Source: Trebonia sp963771985
GTDB lineage: Bacteria > Actinomycetota > Actinomycetes > Streptosporangiales > Streptosporangiaceae
Assembly (NCBI GenBank): GCA_963771985.1
Contig: CAVYVO010000028.1
Span: 1 to 64,000 of the forward strand
Direction: 5' to 3'
Length of the DNA stretch: 64,000 nucleotides
Shown: piece after piece, positions 15,965 through 23,892 of the stretch
Layout of the letters: every line of letters begins with the position of its first letter
Position numbering within the stretch: position 1 is the stretch's first letter
Translations under genes and position numbers: made by a program
The notes under the pieces: model-generated
What the model saw: only the letters and a program-made list of their open reading frames with translations
The model's database searches: none
What the model was told of the DNA's origin: nothing

Positions 15965-17632
15965 TTACGACTGGCGCGGGTGTGACTGGGTTTTGGTTAC
16001 TCCTCGTGTCTGGATGCCGAGTGAGGCCTGTGCGGCGAGGTCGGCGACGGCTTGCGTGTAGGCGCGGTCGGCCTGGCGGAGCGGGCTGCCGGGCGGCGGG
16101 CTGGCGGTGTTGATCTCGGTGAGTGCGGGGATGATGACGCGCCTGATCAGCCGGGTGAAGAACAGGGCAGTGGACAGCCCGCCGGCGGTGAGCTGGTAGC
16201 TGCGGCTGTGCGGGATGCGCTCGATGATCTGGTGGGCGCGGAGCCGGCGCAGGTCGTAGCTGATCTGGCCGCCGGACATGTCCCCGGGGTTTCTTCCCAG
16301 CTGGGGGGCGAGGAGGTGCCGCAGGTCGCGGCTGGTGAAGCCGGCGGGCCGGAGCGCGAGCGCGCAGCAGGCCCCGAGGAGCGCCTGGACGCGTGGATCG
16401 GGGAAGCGCATCCCGGGCACGCGGGTGCAGGTGCTGCTGATCACGGGGCTAGTCAGTGTCTCGAGGGCGGCGGTCCCGGCGGCGGGGTCGTGGCTGATCC
16501 GTTCGGCGTCCAGGAGGCGCCGGTTGGCGGCGTAGCCTGCCTTCGCCATGGCGGCGAGGTTAGTCAGCTCTTTGCCGATGCCGAGGTCGCGGGGCTGGTT
16601 CAGGGTCGTCTCTGTGCGGATCGCCCTCCCCTCTTTCAGGTACTGCTTGACCTGGGTCTTCTTGTAAAAGAGATAGAGGTAGGGGCAGGTGCCGTTCGTG
16701 ATGACCTGGGTCCGGAACGTCCCCGGAGTCTGGAACTTGCCCCTCGTGCGGATCGTCCGGCCGAAGACGAGGTTCACCTTGTCCGGGCGGCCGATGTCCA
16801 GGTTGTCGCGGATGAGCTGCTCGAAGAAGATGCGGCCGTTCAGGGGGCGGTCCAAGGCCATGGTGGTGGAGAACTCGATCTGCTGGACCGACAGCTGCCA
16901 GCGGTAATCGGCCTGCTCGTCCTCGCGGGTGAACGGCTGCGGCAGCCGGGCCAGCCACTTGCCGGCGAACCGGTAGATCTTCTGATCGGTCAGCCCGTCG
17001 CAGATCCGCTGGACCGCTTCGGCGTCGCCGGCCGAGCCGAACGCGTTGTCCAGGGCCGTGAACGCGATGCCTTCCTTGAGGCACTGCTGCTTGGCGTACT
17101 CGTGGCCGTTGAAGTAGATCTGCCCGGTGTACGGGAAATAGCCGCAGAACTTTATGTAAAAGGGACCGAAGCCGGCGTTGAAGCCATAGAAATACCAGTG
17201 GTTCACCATCGCCTGGTCCTGGTACAGCCACGGGTAGCGCTTGCCGGTCACCGGATCCCGGCGCTGGGAAGTCCGCCAGATCCGGGCCTTCTCCTGCGCG
17301 ACGCCCGCGAAAAGGATCTGGTCGCCACCGGACTTCCCCGCCAGGTACTCCCTGGCGACCTGGTCCTTGCTCTGCCCCTTCGCGAACCGGACCAGGTCCA
17401 GCCGGCGCGTGTCGATGTAATGGCGGATGTCGGCGGCAAAGTGCTCGGTCATCGGCATCATCAGCGCCGAGGAGGCGAACTGGTTGCCGCGGTGATGGCA
17501 GAAGAACCCGTGGATCCCCTGTCCGTACTGCAGCCGCGGCTGCCGGAACGTCAGCAGCACCCGGTCGGTGCAGCGGACCTCCAGCGTCACGTGACCGGAC
17601 AGGACCTCGGCGACAGTACGCGGTAGCGTCAT
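15965..17632 (-). CDS. Widespread uncharacterised protein with C-terminal winged helix
   Basis: 555 residues from MTLPRTVAEVLSGHV. The order of conserved blocks, including HHRGNQFASSALMMPMTEHF, AQEKARIWRT, MVNHWYFYGFNAGFGPFYIK, YFPYTGQIYFNGHEYAK, FTALDNAF, IRDNLDIGRPDKVNLVF and DLGIGKELTNL, is one I recall from a family present in many bacterial phyla without assigned function. The last ~140 residues (GGQISYDLRRLRAHQIIERI ... YQLTAGG) are a winged helix, which is probably why relatives are sometimes labelled MarR-like. No catalytic motif can be assigned with confidence. It is isolated in the element, 333 bases from the next gene. Confidence 0.7.
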   Translation of the reverse strand: MTLPRTVAEVLSGHVTLEVRCTDRVLLTFRQPRLQYGQGIHGFFCHHRGNQFASSALMMPMTEHFAADIRHYIDTRRLDLVRFAKGQSKDQVAREYLAGKSGGDQILFAGVAQEKARIWRTSQRRDPVTGKRYPWLYQDQAMVNHWYFYGFNAGFGPFYIKFCGYFPYTGQIYFNGHEYAKQQCLKEGIAFTALDNAFGSAGDAEAVQRICDGLTDQKIYRFAGKWLARLPQPFTREDEQADYRWQLSVQQIEFSTTMALDRPLNGRIFFEQLIRDNLDIGRPDKVNLVFGRTIRTRGKFQTPGTFRTQVITNGTCPYLYLFYKKTQVKQYLKEGRAIRTETTLNQPRDLGIGKELTNLAAMAKAGYAANRRLLDAERISHDPAAGTAALETLTSPVISSTCTRVPGMRFPDPRVQALLGACCALALRPAGFTSRDLRHLLAPQLGRNPGDMSGGQISYDLRRLRAHQIIERIPHSRSYQLTAGGLSTALFFTRLIRRVIIPALTEINTASPPPGSPLRQADRAYTQAVADLAAQASLGIQTRGVTKTQSHPRQS

Positions 17633-17970
17633 GATAGGGCTCCGGCTGGAGGCTCGGCCGGCAACGGCCACCGACCGCTGCAAGCGGCAAATGAACAGTC
17701 ACATTGTGAACTGCCCTGGGCCCCGGCCGGAGCCCCCACCTACAGCCCGCCCATGCGCAGACATTAGCCCCCAGCGCATGCCTCGTCGGGGTGGGGCGAA
17801 GCCCCGATATACATCCATCCCAGTCCGCGACCGCTGGACGGCGGTTTTACCGCCGCCATATACTCGCTCACCTGCGACCATGCGGTGAGTGCCTTATCTT
17901 CGCCACGTATTCGCCAGGTGATTCGGATTGACATCGCGGTGCCTGGGTTGGGTTCGCGGAGGGATTCCGC
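17633..17970. other. Intergenic stretch of the integrative element without recognisable gene
   Basis: 338 bases. A short block CGCGACCGCTGGACGGCGGT at about 17827 resembles CGCGGCCGCTGCACGGCGGT at about 14312, on the other side of the gene cluster. I see no RNA gene, no long hairpin and no convincing coding frame. Confidence 0.5.
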
Positions 17971-18150
17971 GTGACGTGGCAGGAGTTCACCGCGCTGATC
18001 TCCGGCCTGCACGGCGCAGTGACGGAGATGCAGCGGATGATCTCCGCTGCAGGACGCGACGCGGGGACATGGCCGGGGTGTACCTGTCCGGCGGGTCGTC
18101 GCGCATCCGGCTGGTCGCGCAGCGGCTACCTCCCCGAGCCGTGCCTGTGA
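17971..18150 (+). CDS. Small ORF, possible remnant of an element-encoded protein
   Basis: 59 codons from a GTG preceded by GGAGGGATTCCGC, a fair ribosome site. VTWQEFTALISGLHGAVTEM resembles the N-termini of short proteins found beside DUF2637 genes. The rest is Cys/Arg-rich and looks frameshifted (CTCPAGRRASGWSRSG). Its last 25 bases overlap the convergent ORF ending at 18126. Probably a remnant. Confidence 0.3.
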   Translation: MTWQEFTALISGLHGAVTEMQRMISAAGRDAGTWPGCTCPAGRRASGWSRSGYLPEPCL

Positions 18151-19142
18151 CGCGCGGCCTCAGGCACCTCGGAGACGGGTTGGTCGAAAGCGAGCATGAT
18201 CACCTCAGGGGCCTGCAGTTCCCCTGTCGCTCGGCGTTCCAGCAGGGTGATCCCCGCCGCCACTTGCCGGAACATGTCGCCGATGTCCTTGCGTTGCAGG
18301 TCGTCGGCTTCGGCGGCCAGGCGGAGCGCCGTGATCCTGATGATGGTAGCGCTCTCCGGCGTCGGCCGTTCGGCTCGGGCGAAGACCGGCCCAGCCCTCT
18401 GCCTGAGGCGCTCGGCTGCGACAGGGACCCGCAGGGACAGTCCGGCTGGCCCCTCATCCGGGACATCTCCCTGCTCTGTTAGCGACTCCTGCAGGGTCAC
18501 CTCTAGGGTTGCCGGTTCCGCCGTTTGGCGCCCCACGGTGTTAAGGCCCGTGACGTCGGTAAATGCCTGAGTAAATTTCAATAGGGCGTTCCAGCTATCT
18601 GGTTGCCTGCTAGACCCAAGGGCTTTCCCGATTGCCATTGAGAACGCTCGCCCCAGCGCCAAACGACAGGCGTTGGCGACTATCGGCTGAATGCGGTCAT
18701 AGCGGGAAATCGACCGCAAGTAGCGCTCAACGGCCACGTCGATCTCGCCGGTGAGGTCGATGGCGCGGCGGACGGGGTCGGAGTCGAGGTCGACGGCGCG
18801 GTTGATGTCGCGGACGCGGTCCAGGGTGAGGCTGATGTCGCCGACGCGGTGGAGGCCCCAGGCTCGGTCGACGTCGAGGTCGACGGCGTAGTCGATGGCG
18901 CGGTCGAGGGTGAGGTTGAGGTCGAGGGCGCAGTCGAGGGCGCGGTCGAGGTCGAGGGCGCGGCTGAGATCGCGGGCGCGGTCGATAGCGCGGTTGAGGT
19001 CGAGGGCGCGGTTTTGGACGAAGTTGAAGTCGATGGCGCGGTCGCTGTAGAGGTCGGGGCCGAAGACGACGTCCCGGTCGATAGCGCGGTCGAGGACGCT
19101 GGTCAGGATACGTGACCGCAGCAGCAGTAGCCCGCTCAGCAT
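18126..19142 (-). CDS. Repeat-rich C-terminal part of a NACHT-type protein, now a separate ORF
   Basis: 338 residues starting MLSGLLLLRSRILTSVLDRA. Residues ~18-130 are a short-period repeat built on (A/L)-(L/I)-D-L/R-x-R (ALDLNRAIDRARDL, RALDLDRALDCALDL), predicted helical and strongly charged. Residues ~150-300 are a globular helical part (YDRIQPIVANACRLALGRAF). Actinobacterial NACHT NTPases often end in just such Asp-Arg-Ala-Leu tracts after a YRLP-containing module, and that module is present at the end of the ORF immediately upstream. The ATG overlaps the upstream stop (TAATG). This is either translational coupling or a one-base frameshift in one former gene. Confidence 0.55.
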   Translation of the reverse strand: MLSGLLLLRSRILTSVLDRAIDRDVVFGPDLYSDRAIDFNFVQNRALDLNRAIDRARDLSRALDLDRALDCALDLNLTLDRAIDYAVDLDVDRAWGLHRVGDISLTLDRVRDINRAVDLDSDPVRRAIDLTGEIDVAVERYLRSISRYDRIQPIVANACRLALGRAFSMAIGKALGSSRQPDSWNALLKFTQAFTDVTGLNTVGRQTAEPATLEVTLQESLTEQGDVPDEGPAGLSLRVPVAAERLRQRAGPVFARAERPTPESATIIRITALRLAAEADDLQRKDIGDMFRQVAAGITLLERRATGELQAPEVIMLAFDQPVSEVPEAARHRHGSGR

Positions 19143-20812
19143 TATGGGGCGCGGGCCAGGTCACCGGCGACGGCGTTGGCCAGTTGGACGTTGTCGAATT
19201 CGTACGGGTCAGGGCCACCTGAGGGAAGCCACAGCAGGGGGAGGTCCGGTGCCGCCTTCTCTGCCTGGGTCCAGACGCACGGAGACTGGCCGGACGGCAG
19301 GTCCGGGATGCCCTGCTGGACGGCGATTACAGTGAGTTCGGCGGCCAGCGGCAGACGATAGTTCTGCTGCCCGCCAGCGAGGGCGGTGGCCCACCGGACG
19401 AACGCGCCCGCGTCGTCGCCGCGCATGCCGACAGCGATCCCTGACTCCGCCGGGGGCGCGTCCGGTTCCGGCGTTCCCGTGTCCGCAAGGAACAGACGGT
19501 AGATCTCAGCGGGGACGGGGCGAGCGCAGAGCTGGACGCCTCCGGCCGTCCGCTCGTGCCGCCGGCGTTCGAGCTTCCAGGTGAACAGGGCGGTTGTGCA
19601 GAACACGTGCCGCAGGCTGTGCCAGGTCCACTCGCCGTGGCCGTCAGCGTCGCGCCAGCCGATGGCCAGGTAGGCACGCTTGAGGACGTTGCGGTTGAAG
19701 TTGGAAGACCGCCAGTGCTTGCCCTTCGGCGAGGGGAAGATCAGCCCCAGCGGGTTGGTGCCGGCCTCCTGCTCGGCACGGGCGGCCTCAATGCGGGCCG
19801 CCAGCTTCTCGGCGAGCGGGTAGCCGCCGGGCGTGCGGCGGGGGTAGATCGTCTTGCGGTACTTCCGGCACTTGGGTGCCTCGATGTACAGGTGCCCGGC
19901 AACCTCGATCACCTGGCGGTCCACGGTGATGACGCGCCCGGCCTGGTCGACCTGCCAGACGGTCAGGGCGGTCAGCTCGCCCCACCGCAGCCCGCTGTAG
20001 GCGGCGGTGTTGGCCATCAGCTCATCCCGCTCCCCGTGCCGGCCACCGGCCAGCGCCAGGCCGAGCTTGCCGATGTCGCTGTCGGACGGGATCTCGGCGG
20101 GGTCGACCCACTGCGCCGACTCCCCCGAGACGGTCACCTGCTGGGCGGGCAGCGGGCGGTCCCCGGCCTGCCAGTGCACCATGGCCAGCCGCGGGTTAGT
20201 CAGGTACCCGCCCTCGATCCCCGCCGCGATAAGCGCGGAGATCATCCTGTGCACCCGGCCGCCTTCCCCGGCGGTGGGCGCGGCGTTCACGATCTGCTGA
20301 GTGTGCCAGGCCTTGATGTCCTGGCAGGTGACCGAGGCGATGACCGGGGCGGCGAACCGCTCGCACAGCCGCCGCTGGGTGTGGGCGTGCTTGCGGGACC
20401 ACCGGTCCTGGACCGGCAGCCGGTCGGGGTCCAGGTAGTGCCTGATCAGGTCCGCGCCCGTCCGTTCCATGTTCGCCACGCCGGCCTGAAGCCGCTCCCT
20501 GACCTTCTCCAGCTTGGCGGCCAGCTTCGCCTCGGTCGTGCCCTGCCGGAACTTCCGCTGCCCGTTCTCGGTGAAGGTCGCCCGCCACGGCTCCCCGTCG
20601 GTCTCCGGCGGGTACACCAGGATCCCGAACTCCAGCTCAATCACCGGACGGTCGGGCTGCCGGACAGACTCGCGGGCGTCCCCGCTCACCCGGGGGCCTT
20701 TCGCCGCCCGGCCCGGCTTGCCCGGCCGGGCCGGGCGCCGTGTCGGCTGCCCGGGAGCCGGTTGTGTTACTTTTGTGTTGATCTTGGTCCGCGCGGCTGC
20801 CGCCTGCGTCAT
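19142..20812 (-). CDS. int: Tyrosine integrase fused to a NACHT-protein C-terminal module (chimera)
   Basis: 556 residues, with GAGAGGGA before the ATG. Residues ~55-410 are an AICE-type integrase: SAM-like domain (~110-190), AYSGLRWGELTALTVWQVD (Arg I), a Lys-rich hairpin (APKCRKYRKTIYPRRTPGG) and TWHSLRHVFCTTALFTWKLE (H-x-x-R). The next expected block, with the catalytic Tyr, is absent. From ~412 the sequence changes to PAEIYRLFLADTGTP, DDAGAFVRWATALAGG, NYRLPLAAELTVIA and CVWTQAEKAAPDLP, a module I recognise from the C-terminal half of NACHT NTPases. Without the Tyr the protein cannot recombine DNA. A deletion joining two genes is the simplest explanation. It lies directly beside its likely target tRNA. 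Confidence 0.75.
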   Translation of the reverse strand: MTQAAAARTKINTKVTQPAPGQPTRRPARPGKPGRAAKGPRVSGDARESVRQPDRPVIELEFGILVYPPETDGEPWRATFTENGQRKFRQGTTEAKLAAKLEKVRERLQAGVANMERTGADLIRHYLDPDRLPVQDRWSRKHAHTQRRLCERFAAPVIASVTCQDIKAWHTQQIVNAAPTAGEGGRVHRMISALIAAGIEGGYLTNPRLAMVHWQAGDRPLPAQQVTVSGESAQWVDPAEIPSDSDIGKLGLALAGGRHGERDELMANTAAYSGLRWGELTALTVWQVDQAGRVITVDRQVIEVAGHLYIEAPKCRKYRKTIYPRRTPGGYPLAEKLAARIEAARAEQEAGTNPLGLIFPSPKGKHWRSSNFNRNVLKRAYLAIGWRDADGHGEWTWHSLRHVFCTTALFTWKLERRRHERTAGGVQLCARPVPAEIYRLFLADTGTPEPDAPPAESGIAVGMRGDDAGAFVRWATALAGGQQNYRLPLAAELTVIAVQQGIPDLPSGQSPCVWTQAEKAAPDLPLLWLPSGGPDPYEFDNVQLANAVAGDLARAP

Positions 20813-20875
20813 GACAGATCCCTCTCTTCCTGCGTTCTCGCAGGTGAGAGGGCTGGGAACTTCCTAGGGACAGGG

Positions 20876-20920
20876 CGCCCCGACCGCGACTCGAACGCGG
20901 GACCTACCGCTTAGGAGGCG
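20876..20920. other. Predicted attachment-site half (att) in the 3' part of tRNA-Arg
   Basis: Integrases of this family use the 3' half of tRNA genes, from the anticodon loop to the acceptor end. No second copy of this sequence occurs at 1-20800, so the other att must lie left of the window. Confidence 0.4.
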
Positions 20921-20948
20921 GTCGCTCTATCCACTGAGCTATCGGGGC
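20876..20948 (-). tRNA. tRNA-Arg(CCT)
   Basis: Read on the minus strand, GCCCCGA pairs with TCGGGGC (acceptor), the D arm is AGCTCAGTGGATAGAGC, and the anticodon stem-loop ACCGC-CTCCTAA-GCGGT has anticodon CCT. The T arm is GCGTTCGAGTCGC. CCA is not encoded. The 3' end faces the integrase gene 64 bases away, the usual arrangement for a tRNA used as attachment site. Confidence 0.95.
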
Positions 20949-21074
20949 TTACGGAACCCTTAGCTTACCTGGGATGCGGCGCGGCCGCTGCCCGCCCGCG
21001 GGGTCCGCTGGCCAGGCATCGGGCCGTTACGATCAGCCTGGTGCGGCTTACCCGCCGTGGGCTATGGAGGGATG

Positions 21075-21776
21075 ATGCGATCCGGCATGCCTGAAACCGC
21101 TGCTGTCTCGCTGGTGACCGGCGGCAACCGCGGGATCGGGCGCGAGGTGTGCCGGCAGCTCGCCGCGCTGGGGCACTCCGTCGTGCTGACCGCCCGGTCC
21201 GCCACCGCCGCGGCGGCCGCTGCCCAAGCGGTCAGCGCCGAACCGCTGCGGCTTGATGTGACCGATCCCGTCAGCGTCGCCGACGCCGCCCGCTGGGTGG
21301 AAGACCGCCACGGGAGACTGGACGTCCTGGTCAATAACGCCGCCATCACGTACGACACCTGGCAGCGGGCCGCCAGCGCCGACCTAGCCGTCGTCCGGGA
21401 GGCGGCGGAGACCAACCTGTACGGTCCGTGGCTGATGGTGCAGCGGTTTCTGCCGCTGCTGAGGCGCAGCGGCCATCCGCGGATCGTCAACGTGTCCAGC
21501 GAGGCTGCCTCGCTCGCGAGCATGGGGGGCGGGACGCCCGCCTATACCGCGTTGAAGACGGCCCTCAACGCGCTCACCCGGATGCTGGCGGCTGAGCTCA
21601 AGTCGGACCGGATCCTGGTCAACGCGGTCTGCCCGGGATGGGTGGCCACCGACATGGGAGGGCCGGGCGGCCGTCCGGTCGCGGACGGGGCCGCCAGCGT
21701 GGTGTGGGCCGCGACGCTGCCGGACTCGGGCCCCACTGGCGGCTTCTTCCGCGACGGTCACCCCCTTCCGTGGTGA
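21075..21776 (+). CDS. Short-chain dehydrogenase/reductase
   Basis: 233 residues of a classical SDR. VTGGNRGIGREVCRQLAALG is the NAD(P)-binding Gly motif, LDVLVNNAAITYD the NNAG-like motif, IVNVSSEAAS carries the catalytic Ser, and YTALKTALNALTRML the Tyr-x-x-x-Lys pair. The C-terminus is short. GGAGG at 21066-21070 precedes two adjacent ATGs (21072, 21075); the second is better spaced. Substrate cannot be told. Arg residues in the first loop (RSAT) suggest NADP preference. It is the first chromosomal gene after the tRNA, and two palindromes follow its stop. Confidence 0.88.
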   Translation: MRSGMPETAAVSLVTGGNRGIGREVCRQLAALGHSVVLTARSATAAAAAAQAVSAEPLRLDVTDPVSVADAARWVEDRHGRLDVLVNNAAITYDTWQRAASADLAVVREAAETNLYGPWLMVQRFLPLLRRSGHPRIVNVSSEAASLASMGGGTPAYTALKTALNALTRMLAAELKSDRILVNAVCPGWVATDMGGPGGRPVADGAASVVWAATLPDSGPTGGFFRDGHPLPW

Positions 21777-21818
21777 CGTTCATCTCACAATGCGAGACGA
21801 ACTGACGCATTCGAAGTA

Positions 21819-21870
21819 GGCCGATTGCGCAATCGACCACACTAGGCTGGGTCGATTGCGCAATCGACCC
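21819..21870. repeat. Pair of GGTCGATTGCGCAATCGACC-type palindromes
   Basis: The first copy at 21819-21838 has one mismatch (GGCCGATTG...). The second at 21849-21870 is perfect. Centres are 31 bases apart, with CACTAGGCTG between. The pair lies between the convergent SDR and LacI genes. Confidence 0.8.
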
Positions 21871-21985
21871 GCCGGGCCGCGAAGTAAAATCTCGCTATAT
21901 GAGACGCCGACGCGGCCATGCCCGCGGTCGGCCGGCCGCGGGCCGAGCAGGAGCGCGGCGGGGCCAGGGGCGGAGCGGGAGCGGG

Positions 21986-22999
21986 CTAGGAGCGGGGCGG
22001 GGCTACGCTGTCGCGGCAGACCAGCGCCGGCGTGAGCACCCGCCGTCCGCCGAGGCGGTGCCCGCTGGTGATCTGCGCCAGCAGCAGGTCGATGCTCGCC
22101 GCGGCGACCGCGTCGAAGTCAGGCCTGACGGTGGTGAGCGGCGGGATGTAGTAGGCGGCCTCGGGCACATCGTCGAAGCCGACCACGCTGACGTCCTCTG
22201 GCACGCGGCGGCCGCGTTCGTGCAGCGCGCGCAGGATGCCCAGCGCGAGGTGGTCGTTGGCGGCGAAAACCGCGGTGACCTCGGCCATCCGGGCCAGGAT
22301 CTGGCCGTTGCGGTAACCCGAGGCGGCGAACCAGTCCGCCGACATGAGCGGCGGGACCTCGGCGCCCGCCTCGGTCAGTGCCCGCCGCCAGCCCGCTATG
22401 CGGCCCCGGCTGTCGAACCAGTCGTCGGGGCCGGAAACGTGCCAGACGGTGCCGTGCCCGGCCTCGAGCAGGTGCCGCGTCGCGGCGTACGCGCCCGCTT
22501 CCTGGTCCACCGTCACGAGTTCTTCGGGGCGCTCGGGGTCGCCGTCGATGCTGACCAGCGGGATGTCGTCGGGCAGATCGTCGAGCGCGTCGTTGGCCGA
22601 CTCGACCGGCGCGATGATGACCAGCCCGGCGACACGCTGGTCGAGGTGGCGGCTGATCGCGTCGGCGATCGGCTGACGGTCAAGCGTGCGGACGCTCTCG
22701 ACGTTCACGGTGAACCCGCGGCGCACGGCGGCCTCGGCCAGCGCGCTGAGCGTGGCGGCCGGCCCGTACAGGGTCGAGGAACGGGAGACTACGCCGATGA
22801 CCTGGGATGTGCCGGTGACGAGGACACGCGCGGCCCGGTTCGGGCGGTACCCGAGCTCGTTGATCGCCGCTTGCACCCGCATGCGGGTCTGTTCCCGGAC
22901 ATTAGGGTGATCGTTGAGGACCCGCGAGACAGTCTGATGCGAGACGCCGGCCAGTTTGGCGACATCGGTCATCGCCGGCTCGCGGGCGGGTCTGACCAC
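21986..22999 (-). CDS. LacI family transcriptional regulator
   Basis: 337 residues from GTG 22999, chosen because GTGGGGA lies six bases upstream; ATG 22972 (MTDVAKLAGV) is the alternative. MTDVAKLAGVSHQTVSRVLN is the LacI HTH and hinge (NELGYRPNRAARVL). The periplasmic-binding-like domain follows, with the family blocks AVFAANDHLALGILRAL and DVSVVGFDDVPEA near the end. No sugar transporter or hydrolase gene is adjacent, so the effector is unknown. A LacI-type half-palindrome at 23142-23155 upstream suggests autoregulation. Confidence 0.9.
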   Translation of the reverse strand: MVRPAREPAMTDVAKLAGVSHQTVSRVLNDHPNVREQTRMRVQAAINELGYRPNRAARVLVTGTSQVIGVVSRSSTLYGPAATLSALAEAAVRRGFTVNVESVRTLDRQPIADAISRHLDQRVAGLVIIAPVESANDALDDLPDDIPLVSIDGDPERPEELVTVDQEAGAYAATRHLLEAGHGTVWHVSGPDDWFDSRGRIAGWRRALTEAGAEVPPLMSADWFAASGYRNGQILARMAEVTAVFAANDHLALGILRALHERGRRVPEDVSVVGFDDVPEAAYYIPPLTTVRPDFDAVAAASIDLLLAQITSGHRLGGRRVLTPALVCRDSVAPPRS

Positions 23000-23039
23000 G
23001 TATATCCCCACTTGGTCTGTTGAGTCGGTGCATCTCGCT

Positions 23040-23061
23040 GCCTGAACACTGCCTGAACACT
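23040..23061. repeat. Tandem 11-bp repeat GCCTGAACACT x2 upstream of lacI
   Basis: Two exact copies lie head to tail 40 bases before the lacI start. One helical turn of spacing suggests a protein binding site. Confidence 0.6.
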
Positions 23062-23141
23062 CTACTCTTGGCGACGAGCAGGCCGGGTAACGCCGAACGC
23101 TGCCGACCTGGGATCGGGGCGGTGTCGTCAAGCGTGTTAGT

Positions 23142-23155
23142 TGTGAGCGCTAACA
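23142..23155. promoter_or_regulatory. LacI-type operator
   Basis: TGTGAGCGCTAACA is a 14-base palindrome with one mismatch and the central GCGC-containing core of LacI/GalR operators. It is about 145 bases upstream of the LacI regulator. Confidence 0.55.
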
Positions 23156-23279
23156 GATTACCTGGCCAAGAATACCGCCTGGGCCATGGATCGATCCGTC
23201 TCGCGAAACGCGCTTCTTGTGGTTACGCCAGGCCCAAAGGTCGATTACAGACAGTCGGCAACGAGACGCCGCCAAAGTA

Positions 23280-23308
23280 TTGACACGCGATATTATTCAC
23301 GTTAACAA
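23280..23308 (+). promoter_or_regulatory. Strong sigma-70-type promoter-like sequence
   Basis: TTGACA (23280-23285), a 17-base spacer, then TAACAA (23303-23308). This is unusually close to consensus for this DNA. It points rightward, where no plus-strand gene exists before the hairpin at 23352. Confidence 0.5.
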
Positions 23309-23351
23309 TCTAAGTCATAACGGTACGGCACATCGGCCGGGCTAAAAGGGC

Positions 23352-23390
23352 CCCGTGCGGCCGCCGAAACCTCGCCGGCGACCGCACGGG
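23352..23390. terminator. Hairpin downstream of the ATPase gene
   Basis: CCCGTGCGG pairs with CCGCACGGG, with an inner CGCCG/CGGCG. It lies eight bases past the stop of the minus-strand ATPase gene and would also end any transcript from the promoter at 23280. Confidence 0.6.
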
Positions 23391-23397
23391 CACCCGC

Positions 23398-23892
23398 CTA
23401 CAGCTCAGCGACATCCGGGCCGAGCAGGACCCAGACCCGCTTGCCGAGCCAGCCGGGAACACTCTCCCAGCCCCAGTCCTGCGACAGCGCCTCGACCATC
23501 TCCAGGCCACGGCCCGATTCCTCGTCATCGCCCGGGTGCCGGACGACCGGCGCGCCGTACGCCTGCGCGAGGTTGTCCCATACCTCGATCAAGAGCCGCG
23601 CACGGTCGGACAGCAGGCGCACCCAGAGCAGCGGGATCTTGCCGTCCTCGTCGTAGCGCAGGTGCCCGTCCGAGGCGGTCGAGGCCCGCACGACGTTGGT
23701 GGCGAGCTCGGTGACCAGCAACTCGGCCACGTCGACTCGGTCCGCCAGTCCCCATCCGGTCAGCACGACGGAGGCGAAACCGCGAGTGAGCCGGGGAGCG
23801 GTCGGCAGGGCACCCAGCGGGCCAAGATCTGAGATTAGCGGCCAGTCAGGCACGGGCGGCTCATCGCGACGAGTGATCCGGCGAGGGTCCAT
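23398..23892 (-). CDS. RsbW-like ATP-binding protein (HATPase_c)
   Basis: 164 residues. ELLVTELATNVVRAS is the N box, IEVWDN the G1 box and EESGRGLEMVEALS the G2 box of the GHKL fold. Such single-domain proteins are abundant in actinomycetes as anti-sigma kinases or partners of STAS and phosphatase proteins. No anti-sigma antagonist is adjacent, so the partner is unknown. The ~50 N-terminal residues are Pro/Leu-rich without motif. 205 bases downstream of the next gene to the right show nothing recognisable. Confidence 0.85.
   Translation of the reverse strand: MDPRRITRRDEPPVPDWPLISDLGPLGALPTAPRLTRGFASVVLTGWGLADRVDVAELLVTELATNVVRASTASDGHLRYDEDGKIPLLWVRLLSDRARLLIEVWDNLAQAYGAPVVRHPGDDEESGRGLEMVEALSQDWGWESVPGWLGKRVWVLLGPDVAEL

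Larger units (their letters stand above)
23000..23397. other. Regulatory intergenic region between lacI and the ATPase gene
   Basis: 398 bases, A/T-richer than the genes around. It holds a tandem GCCTGAACACT, a LacI-type operator, a strong promoter-like sequence and a large hairpin, listed separately. No coding frame looks real. Confidence 0.6.

Noticed and set aside
18700..19120. Possible CRISPR-like or satellite repeats in the GGTCGAGGGCGCGGTCGA region
   Set aside because: The period is short and in phase with codons, with no spacers. It encodes the Asp-Arg-Ala-Leu protein repeat.
21819..21870. Palindrome pair as an intrinsic terminator of the SDR and lacI genes
   Set aside because: Copies elsewhere are not always downstream of genes and the fixed 31-bp spacing is not needed for termination; kept as a repeat instead.
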